Under the pieces are notes generated by a model. That model saw only the letters and a program-made list of their open reading frames with translations, searched no databases and was not told where the DNA came from. Of a stretch of 64,000 nt of DNA, positions 33,497-43,990 are shown one piece after another. Within the stretch, counting starts at the first letter, position 1; every line of letters starts with the position of its first letter. The DNA is from Agelas oroides (taxonomy: Eukaryota; Porifera; Demospongiae; Agelasida; Agelasidae). The position numbers and the translations under genes are program-made. The stretch covers positions 10,547,996 to 10,611,995 of the forward strand of contig OX422184.1 of assembly GCA_949130485.1 (NCBI GenBank), read 5' to 3'.

Positions 33497-33765
33497 TGAT
33501 TATTAGAGAGCATTTTGTGCCGTTATGTAGCATTTTTGGTGAAGGATAACCTGAAACACCAAACGATTAAGACTTACTTGTCTGCGGTGAGGCATATGCA
33601 TATTGTGGCAGGAAAAGGGGATCCATTCAGGGAAGACATGCCTCTATTAGAGTATACTATGAGAGGGATTAAGGGTGACCAAGCACGAAATAGTGAGTCA
33701 GATAGGAGACCCAACCCACCAAACGAAATGCTGTCAGCCTTGCCACTAGATTCTTTGACCCACTG
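33497..33765 (+). pseudogene. Tyrosine recombinase N-terminal (core-binding) domain, DIRS/Crypton-like
   Basis: Plus frame: LCRYVAFLVKDNLKHQTIKT, YLSAVRHMHIVAGKGDPFRE, MPLLEYTMRGIKGDQAR. This is the SAM-like core-binding fold of tyrosine recombinases as seen in DIRS-type retroelements and Cryptons: 'L-x-x-F-V-x-x-L ... T-I-K-x-Y-L-S-A-V-R-x-x-x-I ... L-x-x-x-L-R-G-I-K'. It stops near 33765 where opposite-strand BEL sequence begins, so the catalytic R-H-R-Y half is missing. A DIRS-like fragment at 47-48.2 kb could be the same family, but they are 13 kb apart. Confidence 0.65.
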
Positions 33766-33798
33766 GGACTTATCTGTCCAATCACTGTGCGTTTCAAA

Positions 33799-35022
33799 CT
33801 ACTCTTCCAGCAACTGTGTGAGATCCAAACAGACTGGGATGAGCCTGATGTCAAAGATGAGTTGGTCATCGATGACGTTCCATCTCACTCCAAGCACTTG
33901 TCGTTCAACTGATTCCAGACATTGGTCACAGAGTGGTGTCTGTACTTCGCCTGAGACTTCTTGGTCATTTTCTCGAGGCAACATCTGCTCGCTTTTACTG
34001 ATCCTCCAGCGTAGTTCTGGTGAGTTGGTGTCAAACTTTCTCAGGTTAAAGCTTGCTTCGGCCAAACGCAACTTGGATTTGAGATAGAACTCAAAGGCAC
34101 TCTCTACATCATGGGACCCGGCAGTGAGATCATCAACATAGATGGATCGGCGGAACTTCTCAACAAATGGTTGGTCAATTGACTTGAACTTCTCCATATG
34201 GTTGTCGATGGTGGCATTCAATAGGAATGGGCTGGAGGAGACTCCAAAGACGACCCGCGTGAATCGCATGACTGCTATCTCGGATGGTACTTCTGTAACA
34301 TCCTTGATCCACAAGAATCTCAGTACGTCTCGATCACACTCAGCAACGGACACCATGAGAAAGGCCTTCTCCACGTCTCCAACAAGGCCTACATTGTGAA
34401 GCCTAAATCTGAGGAGGATGTCTAGTATACTTTGTCCAAAATTGGGGCCTGTATAAAGACAGTCGTTGAGAGAAGGGCCATCTGCCCTCGCAGAGGCATC
34501 GTAGACCACCCTCAGTCTCGTGGTCTGCTTATCCTGTCGGACAACTGCATGGTGCGGGAGGTAGTGAACTCATCCTTCACACTGGGTAGGATTAGCAACA
34601 ACTTCCACCACTCCCTGACGTAGTTGGTCTCTTATGACCGCATCATACTGCAGCAGTCGCTCTGGGTTCTGTCTCAGCCTCTTGAGCAATCCATCCAGCC
34701 GCTTACGGCACAACTCATAGTTGTCAGGTAGGGGAGGGTGAGATTCCTTCCACGGTAGGTGCACTTCATATCTCCCTTGCTTAAGGAATATCTGTTGGGT
34801 GAACTTCTCATAAACATTCTTTAGAATGCCAAGGGAGTCCAACTCCCAAAATCTTCTCAATCCAGCATCCAGACTTTCCTGCTCAGTAAATGTGTCAACC
34901 CTCAAGGAATGGGTGGTATGTGTAGCAACGAAGTTGATCATCATGGTTTCAGGCGGCGCTTCCTCCACAGGACCAGACAGCACCCATCCGAGTTGAGTTT
35001 CGACCGCAGTAGGTCCACTCAC
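33799..35022 (-). pseudogene. BEL/Pao reverse transcriptase, interrupted by one stop
   Basis: From 35022: TQLGWVLSGPV lead-in, FWELDSLGI, then YDAVIRDQLRQGVVEVV. A stop at 34570-34572 interrupts the frame, which continues unchanged: RLRVVYDASARADGPSLND, LVGDVEKAFLMVSVAECDRD (motif A, Asp present), RVVFGVSSSPFLLNATI (motif B), and SIYVDDLTAGSHD (motif C, YVDD intact). The thumb follows and the sequence ends at LDLTQLLEE near 33799. All three catalytic Asp residues are preserved despite the stop and truncation. Confidence 0.85.
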
Positions 35023-35498
35023 TCCCTTAACACTCTACCAGTGACCAATCTCCAGTAATGGTCAGAGCCAATGAGAATATCAATCTCTAGCTCACCAGTG
35101 ATGCCCCCCGAGTCGGCCAATTCCAGTCCTGAGAGGTGCTCATACGCATTCCTAAAGGAGGAGATGGGTTGCATGCGAACAGGGTCACAAATGTGGGGGA
35201 TGACTACAGCGGACAGAGTCACGGGTTCACCATTCTTGGTCACGATCCCCAATTCAACGACATCACAAGTCCTTTTGTCCTCTTTGTCCGAGCCAAACGT
35301 TTTGATGATCATGGACTCTGAACGCACCTTCCTCATATTGAGTGCCTCCCGTACACGTGCTGTCACATATGATCTTTGGCTTCCCAGGTCAAGAATGGCC
35401 CTCACCTCTAGTGAGGGAGTGGATCTGGGCTGATTTGCATCGTAAACGACAGCCCTTGCTGTTTGTAATAGGATGGGTGTGTGAGAGTTCACACACAT
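35019..35498 (-). pseudogene. BEL/Pao aspartic protease region (DUF1758-type)
   Basis: Frame-shifted relative to gag. TPILLQTARAVVYD is the usual lead-in and VRAILDLGSQRSYVTARVRE the active-site loop. In this family the loop is normally D-S/T-G-S-Q; here it is D-L-G-S-Q, so the catalytic neighbourhood is altered. IDILIGSDHYW near the end is the conserved C-terminal 'lIG-x-D-x-x-W' motif. The next segment resumes in the gag frame at 35022. Confidence 0.75.
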
Positions 35499-36933
35499 CG
35501 AAGATGTGGTTGGAACCTGAATGGTTCGACCAGCAAATGAATGTGTCCCCAGCAGCTTGGTTGCTCGGTAAGGTGCCTGTCATCGGCCATGCGCTTGAAT
35601 TCGAACAGATGCTGGTATGATGTCTTCCACGGCACTTGGAGCATCGGGCAGGTGATCGGCAGTTTCGGCTAATGTGGTGTCGTCTGAGACACACAAAGCA
35701 ACGCCCACTAGTGCGAAGGAGTCGCTTCCTTTCCTCTGGATCAGTGACTGTTTGGCAGGAGTTAGAGGAATGGGGGCGGTCACAATACACACAGGTGACC
35801 TGAGCTGAACCATCAGCCATCAACGATAGTGCAGTAGGGGGTGGCCTCCCAGGGGGCTTATTCGGTTGTGTAAATGGTGCTCCCACAGAGCGCTCTCTTG
35901 CTTCAACTTCTCTCTCCACTATCTTCATCATCAACTCAAAGTCCCACTCCCCTTCATTCAACCCTCTGCTTATGATTAGACGCAGCTCAGGGGGCAACTT
36001 ACTAATGAGAATCGATGACAAGAGTCCACCATAGGAGGTTGAAGGGACTCCCAGCGCTCTGAGCCCTCTCACGTTCGACTCCACCACGTCACAGAGTTGC
36101 CTGAGACCTTTCAAATTGTGCTGCGAAGTTACTCCCTCCAGATTCAGCAAAAGATCCATGTGGCGATTCACAATCAGCTGCTTGTTTCCGAATCTTCGCC
36201 TCAAAGTGGCTATTGCCTCCTCGTAGTTGGCAGACATGAGTGTGAGACCAGCTATTGCCTCAGCAGCTGCAGACTCCAGCGGTGAGTTCAAATAGTTGAA
36301 CTTGTCAATGCTCGTCAGTGTCGGGTTGTTGTGCACAGCAGACTCGAATGTATCCCAAAATGTCATCCACTTGGTCAAGTCACCATTGAATCTCTTCAGT
36401 GACAGTTTAGGAAGCTTCACACGGGGCGAATGCATCAGTTCCCCAGCTCCCAGATCAGTGGGAAGTCCAGAAGGCGTGGCTGCTCGAGAGTCAGTGGGCG
36501 TGGTTTCTCTCGAGGTCCGATGCGAGCCGTCCGTGGGTGAGTTATGTGACTCATCATCATGGATTGGAGGCGAGCGTTCACGCTCATCAGAACCAGAATG
36601 CGTGGGGCTACGTCTTCGGGGCTTATCTGCAGTTCCATCTAAGGCGCTGTTCAGATCGATTATAGCCAGCTCGATCCGCTTTCGCACTGAGTCAGCTTGC
36701 TCAACTTCTTCGTCGAGTCCGTCCTCGGGAACCATCTCCACAATCTCCTCGTCCAACTTGTTGAGGAGCTCGGTCTTTGCTTGAAGGGCTTGCTTCTTCT
36801 GTTTTAGCTTGGCTGCGTTCAAACCTTCTCCGGAGCTCAACATCTCCCGAACCTGGTCTATCATACGTGTGACGGACGCTTGGTGAGCGGCTCTAACCTT
36901 CTTCTTTCGGCTCAATCCTCCTGTTTCGGTCAT
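35389..36933 (-). CDS. BEL/Pao gag (DUF1759-type) with three zinc knuckles
   Basis: 514 codons from ATG 36933. Residues 1-100 are helical and charged (RKKKVRAAHQASVTRMIDQV). A Ser/Pro/Arg linker follows (about 100-170). The DUF1759 body (about 175-370) starts LPKLSLKRFNGDLTKWMTFW and includes FNYLNSPLESAAAEAIAGL. Knuckles at about 385-450 read CVYCDRPHSSNSC, CFVCLRRHHISRNC and CSKCRGRHHTSIC. The product would form particles with the element RNA. The last part (about 480-514) runs past a frameshift out of the true polyprotein frame. No stop occurs earlier, so this part is intact. Confidence 0.8.
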   Translation of the reverse strand: MTETGGLSRKKKVRAAHQASVTRMIDQVREMLSSGEGLNAAKLKQKKQALQAKTELLNKLDEEIVEMVPEDGLDEEVEQADSVRKRIELAIIDLNSALDGTADKPRRRSPTHSGSDERERSPPIHDDESHNSPTDGSHRTSRETTPTDSRAATPSGLPTDLGAGELMHSPRVKLPKLSLKRFNGDLTKWMTFWDTFESAVHNNPTLTSIDKFNYLNSPLESAAAEAIAGLTLMSANYEEAIATLRRRFGNKQLIVNRHMDLLLNLEGVTSQHNLKGLRQLCDVVESNVRGLRALGVPSTSYGGLLSSILISKLPPELRLIISRGLNEGEWDFELMMKIVEREVEARERSVGAPFTQPNKPPGRPPPTALSLMADGSAQVTCVYCDRPHSSNSCQTVTDPEERKRLLRTSGRCFVCLRRHHISRNCRSPARCSKCRGRHHTSICSNSSAWPMTGTLPSNQAAGDTFICWSNHSGSNHIFDVCELSHTHPITNSKGCRLRCKSAQIHSLTRGEGHS

Positions 36934-38451
36934 GTCTTGTGATAGTCGTTTATCAAAGTGCGATCTGCTTACTTCACCATCCGGCTCGAAGGACCATGTG
37001 AATTATTGTCAATTTCAACTCGAGATCAGTGACAATTCTTACAGCAAATCATGGCAAAGCAAACAGAACGAATCACAAACTAGTACAGTTCGACAGTTCA
37101 GTCTGCGGTTTTGTCTACCTTGCACGAGGCTGCTCGCGTGCCTCTCACATGACAAGTTATGAATTATACACAAATCAATGAATAATATCTCACACCTAGA
37201 GTCAGAAGACATGGACAAACGTGAAGGTACAATTTATCTTACAATCTATATGCACCATATAATGTCCTACCGTAGATCGGGAAATTTTCATCACTAGAAC
37301 ATACCAACGGAAATTGAACGCACAGAAAATTAACTCACCTACAGCTAGAGTGTGTATACTTCTTATATTGGGGAACGTTTAAGTCACCTGTAATTAAACG
37401 GTTCAAAATGAAGGGGTAGTCCAAAAAGAATGAATACAATTAAAAACTTGAACTTTGCACCAGCAGAAACTACTCCCAAGAACTAAGTATGAATATCATT
37501 AGATGTTAGCTCAGCAAAGACTGCAGTTTATGGAGTATGAATATGATCAACATTAATAGCCTTACCTCACTGCAAGGAGTGAAGTGTGAATATCATTAAT
37601 GATCTTCCACAGGGAAGTGGAGTATGAATAACAATACTTTTACTTCAGCAAGGAGTTTAACGGGGTGATTAATCTTCGTCTTATACCTCCATTCCATTCC
37701 TAAGTTAAACACCCGAGGCAACATGGGATAACACAGCACATTTGTGTATTACATATTGCAGCTTGTGAACAGGTAAGACTATCATAACAGTGATACCACC
37801 ATTGGAAGCAAGTGGCTCCTGATAAAACCACTAATTTTGCTCCCACATAAATACATATCCAAGAGCAGTGAACATGTTCAGAATGAGCTTCAACATGAAC
37901 TGAAAAAAAACAGCAGAACATCTCTCAGTCCAAGCCTGATCTGCATGTATTCATTGCAGTGGGCTACATGTATATTGTAGAAAACTAGGTACAGAGCTGA
38001 TGATTGAAGACAATCCTTTATGTTGCTCGCACTGGGAAAGCGAACTTACGCGGGGTCGTCCCCTGTCACCACTGACGATGCAAGCTGCTTTGATGCCTCG
38101 TAGCTCAGTATAAACACAAGTGCCGCTGATTTCCTGTAGTACACATTCATCTAGACAGATCTCGAGCTGTGCCTTGTTGGTCAACGAGCAAAGCCAAAGA
38201 CAGTACACACAACACACGGCAGGTCGCCCTCCGTAAACCGGTTACATGTACTTAAGAAAAGATATCTAGGTTCAGAATAACCCTGGAAAGCCTTTGTCTG
38301 TTCCTTACTTCACTCTCTAGAGCTTCGTTTGACTTCTCCTTGGAAAAAAGCTTTGTACCTTACTGTAACTAGTAACATATTACTGTCAGAACAGCATTAA
38401 TCATTGCTGGTTTTAAAGTTAAGAGCAATGGGTTTCCTGAAAAGGGCAAAA
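36934..38451. other. Upstream of the BEL element; no gene recognised
   Basis: Expected to include the element's leader and 5' LTR, which I cannot delimit. At 38048-38135 there is a copy of the GGTCGTCCCCTGTCACCACT repeat also found at 56877-56965 and, inverted, 59540-59620. Confidence 0.4.
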
Positions 38452-38470
38452 CTCCTCCTCCTCCTCCTCC

Positions 38471-38502
<32 letters not shown>

Positions 38503-38529
38503 CTCCTCTTCCTCCTCCCCCTCCTCCTC
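38452..38529. repeat. (CTC)n / (GAG)n microsatellite
   Basis: About 78 bp of CTC with CTT interruptions. The minus strand would encode poly-Glu but no supporting exon was found. Confidence 0.85.
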
Positions 38530-39074
38530 ACAGGAGAAAAATGGAAATTTTTCACTGCAAGATTTATGTAGAAAATGTGAATGAAAACTGATGTGTCTTA
38601 CTAATTTTCATATTGTATGAAATTTGGTATTTCTGCCCAAATTTCCTGTGGAGGATAGGGCGACATTTAGGATACAGATTTTCTTGTCATCTATGGATCT
38701 TAATTATTGAATAATAAGAATCAATTGCATGCATTATTATTATTCAGGAGCTGCATGAAGTATTAAGGATGTCCAGGAAATCGATACATTGTATGCAAGA
38801 AATTTGGTGTATTATACAGCATAAAACCTTTAAGAAATCTGTAGTGGAAATGACCCCTAATGCAGCATTGAAATTTTATACCAAAAGATCAAACAGTAAT
38901 CAAAGGGCAAATTCGACGATCAGAACATACCATTGGTAACCAAAGTGTGAACACAGTATTGAGATGTTGATATAATAAGCATTGTTATGTTTGAACCAAA
39001 AGTGTTGTATATTCACTATAGAACTACTGTATACTGACAAAACATTAAAACGGACCGAGAAATGACTAACAAAC

Positions 39075-39517
39075 CTCTTATCAATCCACTCTGAAACTCT
39101 GGATTTGCACCTTGTACCTCCTTGATTAGCCTATCAACCACTTTAGCATTGTCAGGATCTTTAAATGAAACCCTGAAATAACAGGGGAAAAAAATACATG
39201 CACGAATAACCTTTCTTGGGGAAAAAAATAGCATAATTATGATGTCACATATGTACAGACAGTAGGAGAGAGGGGTGGGAAAGGTGTATGACTGTATATA
39301 TGAAAGATACAGCATGAACTTTACCCATGGTCAGTGTTGAAGCCAGAGAATTCAAGAACATCGTCACAGAGGGTTTTATACATTCTTCTAACTTCTGACT
39401 GGAAAAAAAAACAAGCAAAAAAAAATAGAACACCCAGTATGAGCATTTACAACACAATGATTTACTTACACGAACTATCAAGGGAACTTTAGTCTTCTGT
39501 GACTCACAGAGTCTGAG
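39075..39517 (-). CDS. Three phase-compatible exons of an unidentified gene
   Basis: Minus strand: exon 39517-39470 (48 nt), exon 39398-39325 (74 nt), exon 39172-39075 (98 nt). Acceptors: CCATCAACAG, TTTTTTTTTCCAG and TTATTTCAG. Donors: GTAAGT, GTAAAG and GTTTGT. Joined, they stay in one frame: LRLCESQKTKVPLIVR, then SEVRRMYKTLCDDVLEFSGF, then NTDHGVSFKDPDNAKVVDRL and IKEVQGANPEFQSGLIR. Introns are 71 and 152 bp, a compact size common in sponges. Neither start nor stop is seen; the gene would continue on both sides. No domain recognised. The perfect phase agreement makes chance unlikely. Confidence 0.5.
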
Positions 39518-39659
39518 CTGTTGATGGCAAACAGTGATGACACGGATGTATTTTCAGGTATTAGTCTGTACATTGCTGTCTTCCAGGCATAACACACTGC
39601 TGAAGATATACTCGGTCAGCAGTGGGTTGGTGTACTACTATCATTCACTGAATTAGTGT

Positions 39660-41580
39660 ACTGATTTTTTTCAGAACCTGAAAAAAATGCTGAAATAAAT
39701 GTATCAGATCAATCTTCTGAATCAGAACCAGAAGGCAATGAGGAAGAGTTTGTTTCGGATTCTGAAGAATGGAATGAAGATGACTGTGTTGAGAATGATG
39801 TAATAGATGAAAGTGACCCTGAAGATGAAATATCACTTGCAAATGTTTCAATAACAGCTTCTGTTTTAGCAAGGTGGCTGGTGCAATTTTTACTGCATTT
39901 ACAATGTGTATATCGTTTGTCCAATGCTGCCCTTTCTAGTATTTTTCGCTTTATCACGACTTTATGTGTACTCGGACGATTCAGTGAATTGTGCAATGAT
40001 TTGGCAAGAGCATTTCCTCGGTCACTTTATATCGCAAAGCAAAAATTCTGTGATAAATTGAAAGTAAAACGTTATGTTGTCTGTTGAAAGTGTCATAAAC
40101 TGTTTCATTTCCAACAATATATTGAAAAAATTGGACAAACCCAAAAGAGTAAAGTATGCTCATTTAAGTGTTACCCTTTCCATCCACAACGTATGAGGGC
40201 TCCATGCAATGTTACACTTGAAATCTGTTACTGTTTCCAGTGGAAAACACATTTTTTATCCCTATTTAACATATTGCTACCTTGGTATCAACGTTTCCCT
40301 ACAACAACTTTTAAAGAAACCTGACTTTTTACCTGTGTGTGCAAGTTGGCATGCTCGAAAAAGTGGCTCACCAGATATGTATATGGATATTTATGATGGT
40401 AATGTCTGGAAAGATTTTGAAAAATACAATGGAGTTGACTTTCTGAACAATGAAAACAACCTTGCCCTAATGATGAATTTCGATTTTTTCCAGCCTTATA
40501 AACATGTAAAGTATTCTGTTGGTGCAATATATTTCACAGTTCTCAATCTTGATCTACCTGCTGGAAGAAAAGCATGTGGTTTTCTCCCATACAATGCAAA
40601 GTTTGGGTGCACCAAATGTAAAAAGGAATTTCAGGGCACTGTTGGAAGCTTTGACTTTTCTGGCAAAACTGGATCCTGATTGAAGAGATCTACAGCAGAA
40701 CTGCATTAATAAAGCATCTGCAAGTTGGATTTTCTCTCGTGTTAGCTGTTTAGAACATAGTATTCTGGAGGCCAATACAAAATCACGCCAGCACTCCAAA
40801 TGCTCCCCATCACCTAAAATGTCAGCAATAGCTAATAGAGAAAAATAGTTGATGCTCCTATTGCTATTAGGAAAACTACCAAGGATGCCATTGTATCTTT
40901 CAAACGCATATAACCAGAAGCCATGTAGAGGTCCATAGTCAAGCACACATGAAGCCAGATGGGCATCCATATGCATGTTCGGTGTAACAATGTTTGCCCC
41001 ATAAAGACGTAAGGTATGTTCATGATCAGAGTGTACAATCATTGCCTCTTCTGACTGAATTTTCTAATGACTTTGTCCGACACTTTTCCATAGATGCCAC
41101 CGAAGGTGGTTCTTTTGGAGAGACTATCTCACCTAACGAGCTTGAAGCAACTCCATCTTCAAAATTGCGTAAAAGAAAAAGAAGTATTCTTGATGAAATT
41201 CAGCTTAATTTTCTATGTGATCTCTACTGTAAGCTGTATGAAGTCCCACATTCATCTCTAGTCTGTCCATCCTTCTTTTGGAAACACAATACACTTGAAC
41301 TTTATGGAAAGCAACTAGGTTGTCATGGATCACGATCTTCATCTTCTATTGTTCTAGCTACCTGGAAATCAGATCTTTTTGGTCCACCTATTGCTTCTCT
41401 CCCCCCCCGGTTTTATGCTTGATAGCAGCCCACTTCGAGCAGCAAGAATAAACTATTTTATTTCACACACATTCAAAGTGGACGGAGAGGAAAAGACTGA
41501 AATGCTTGTACATTTGTCTTGGTATCAGTATCACCCATATCACTTTTCTAAGGGCAAACCTCTGACTATCTCATGCTGAA
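39660..41580 (+). pseudogene. EnSpm/CACTA-like transposase, rearranged
   Basis: Segments of a metazoan CACTA transposase (tnp2 type plus DUF4218-type). (1) 39690-40086: acidic N-terminus, then WLVQFLLHLQCVYRLSNAAL and RAFPRSLYIAKQKFCDKL, with a stop at 40084. (2) 40087-40678, one frameshift: Cys motif KCHKLF, YPFHPQRMRAPC, then YCYLGINVSLQQLLKKPDF, DIYDGNVWKDFEKYNGVDFL, LMMNFDFFQPYKHVKYSVGA, and directly DLPAGRKACGFLPYNAKFGC. The usual 60-80 residues between the last two are deleted. (3) 40690-41042: two blocks on the minus strand. (4) 41043-41579, plus: EFSNDFVRHFSID, ARINYFISHTFKVDGEEKTE and VHLSWYQYHPYHF to a stop. Non-functional. Confidence 0.75.
40690..41042 (-). pseudogene. Two adjacent inverted blocks of the CACTA transposase (DUF4218-like)
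   Basis: Block A (minus, about 40855-40690): LLAIADILGDGEHLECWRDF, VLASRILCSKQLTREKIQLA, DALLMQFC. Block B (minus, 41042-40858): LYGANIVTPNMHMDAHLAS, LDYGPLHGFWLYAFERYNGI, GSFPNSNRSI. In related proteins the order is A then B, followed by the plus-strand segment that starts at 41043. Here, read left to right, A and B hold their proper places but each is reversed. Two separate in-place inversions, or one inversion and a swap, are needed to explain it. Confidence 0.7.
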
Positions 41581-41984
41581 AGACAATCTCATGAATGCTT
41601 TGATAATTCAACTTTAAAAAATTTTAAACCACGTACAGGAAAGCTGATGAAATGTGCATAACTTATGTAATTTTGTATAGTGGAACATATGACATTTCAT
41701 AGATACAGAAAATGTGCGTGAAACATCAAATTTCATGTGTAGAAAATTAGGTGGAAATTACACTCTCATCCACTACACCTATCCTACACTATGTACCTAT
41801 CCGAAATTTCATTTTTCCCCCTGTGATAGGCTTTACTACTCTACTGTACACAGTGTTTTTATCCTTTTCACTCAGCTACTTCCTCTGGAGTATTTCCCAC
41901 CCCGGAAAAAATTGGCATCCAACTTTTGGATCTTAGCAAAGACAAAGATGCAACTGTCCACCCAGCTTTGCAAGTGGCACTCCT

Positions 41985-42870
41985 AATGAAGTTGTAGGAG
42001 TGCAGCAAAGTTTAGTGGATCGGGTACAAATTGATTTGAGAAAGCTGATTACTGACTCAGACATAGACACAAGAAAATTAATTAAACTAACAGGCGATGG
42101 GACGCTGATTGCCAGAGGTCTCAATGTCGTGAACATTGCTTTTACAATAATAGAAGGTGATCGTGCATGTTCGGTATCAGGCAATCATACAGTGGCAATC
42201 CTCAAAGTTTCTGAGGACTACGAAAATCTTTTGGAGGAATTACAAGATATTTGCGATGAAGCAAGTACGTTGTAAAGTGCAGAATTCAATGGAATGAAGT
42301 GCGATATTGAACTATTCCTTGGAGGGGATTGGAAATTTTTAGCAATAGTATGTGGCTTGGACTCTGCTACATCACAATATTCATGTGTATGGTGCAAGTG
42401 CCCCAAATCTGAACGATGGGACATGAGTTGTGAATGGTCAATCACAGATTCAAAGAAAGGAGCCAGAACTATTGAAGAGATTGCACAGAAATCAAAATTG
42501 CCTATATCTAATAAGCAGAAATTTAATTGTAGCTGAGCACCTGTCTTTCCCTTCATACCTCTTCACCGTGTTGTGATTGATTCACTTAATCTCTTTCTTC
42601 GAATTGGTGATGTTCTCATCAACTTGTTGATCCGGGATCTAAGATTCCTTGATGGAGTAGAAAAAGCTAACAAGTGTCATTACCCCAGATTCAACTAATT
42701 TGAAAATGTATGAGGAGTTTCTGAATAAGTCATGCAAAATTCGTTTTCATTGGTTCATTGACAAAGATTCAAAAAGCTAGAAATGGCGTGATTTAAGTGG
42801 TCCAGAAAAGGTCAGACTCTTTGAAGGCATTACATCTTTTGTTTGGTAAAGTGATGTAAACAATCTAACA
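41985..42870 (+). pseudogene. Transposase-like family with D-D-CxxC layout (RAG1/Transib/CMC-like spacing)
   Basis: Plus frame 42000-42275: RVQIDLRKLITDSDIDTRKL, IKLTGDGTLIARGLNVVNIA, SGNHTVAILKVSEDYENLL. After one stop, same frame: CDIELFLGGDWKFLAIVCGL, DSATSQYSCVWCKCPKSERW, SITDSKKGARTIEEIAQKSK; after another stop: PVFPFIPLHRVVIDSLNLFL, RIGDVLINLLIRDLRFL. I know this pattern from high-copy unnamed ORFs of sponges and corals. An Asp in GDGT, an Asp in GGDWKF and CxxC about 20 residues later parallels RAG1, Transib and Chapaev transposases, which is inference. It lies downstream of the CACTA segment but may be unrelated to it. Several stops make it dead. Confidence 0.5.
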
Positions 42871-43990
42871 ATTTAGCACGTTCCTCAAACTCTTCGGAAT
42901 CACAGTCAGGTTTTATGAATTTGTTAATGAGGTTGTAAAATTCAGACCATAAAACCTTTAGCAACACGCTCTCACTGGAGTATATACTCACTGGTTCTCA
43001 TAAAAAAAAATTAGCTTATGATGGTTAGAAGATTTTTGTGATGGCCATACTGTGGTTCACCAATCTTGACCTCTGGGTTCCTGCATGGTTGGACCGCTCA
43101 CTGCAGCATCATGAATAACCCATATAGCAATGCTCACTGGAGTCTGAAATCCCCAACCTTTTTTCTTACTGGCGTATTTTTGTTTCAACTCAAATCCTTG
43201 GGTTAGTTCATAAAATGTCAGTGACCAATGCTTTGTGGCATTTATTTGGGCATGAGAACAAGTACTTCAAAAGGACAGCTCAAAGTGATATATTACAAGA
43301 TTCATGATTTAGCACTGTTTTGTAATAGTACACTAAGAATTACAAGGCTTCAGTACTTCTGCATGCACACAAGCCAAAGAATTCAGAGGTTTATGTCACC
43401 ACTACTCTCCTGGTATGCTCTCGACCGTTTTGATGCAGGAAGTATTGTCCAATTTTCAGAACTACTCCTGAGGTACTTAGCTAATAGTTACTGTATGTAG
43501 TCTGTGTAGTTACATACACTCACTGTAAATTTACTGCTAAGCAACTCCGGTTATTGCTCGCTGGAGATCGAAGTCCCATAGCCGGCTCTCACATTCCAAG
43601 GCACTGTCATGAGTCAGTAAGCACTAGACACTGACAGGCAGTGTATGCAATACTTTGTACATAATTATGTTTTATTTCAACTTTATCACTGAAAGCTCAG
43701 TTGGTAGTAGTCTTGTGTCCAGATCACACCCAGCTTGAAGGTTCTTGTGGTCACAGGACAATTAGAAAATGCTGAAGTGCAGAAACTGAAGTTCATAAGT
43801 GGGAAAAACAGCCAAGAGGGGAATGCCTTGCATAGGTACCCTAATTGAGGTTGGGAGGGGAAACTTGGTTACAAAGTGACTGTAAATGGCCTTTTTATGT
43901 GCTGTATCTACATGATTATTGCTTGTAACACAATGAGTTCAACATTATCAAGAAAATACTTTTCTTGCTTGTAGCAAGTCTCGAGGCCAT
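42871..43990. other. No recognised gene
   Basis: An open plus frame at 43228-43500 matches nothing I know. Confidence 0.35.

Larger units (their letters stand above)
33799..36933 (-). mobile_element. BEL/Pao retrotransposon, 3'-truncated
   Basis: On the minus strand, in order: gag with zinc knuckles, retropepsin-like protease, RT linker and reverse transcriptase. RNase H, integrase and the 3' LTR are gone, the break being at about 33790. No 5' LTR could be delimited without its partner. One in-frame stop and two frameshifts remain across 3.1 kb, so decay is modest compared with other elements here. Confidence 0.85.

Noticed and set aside
38452-38529. Poly-glutamate coding exon
   Set aside because: The (GAG)n microsatellite has no supporting splice sites or flanking coding sequence.
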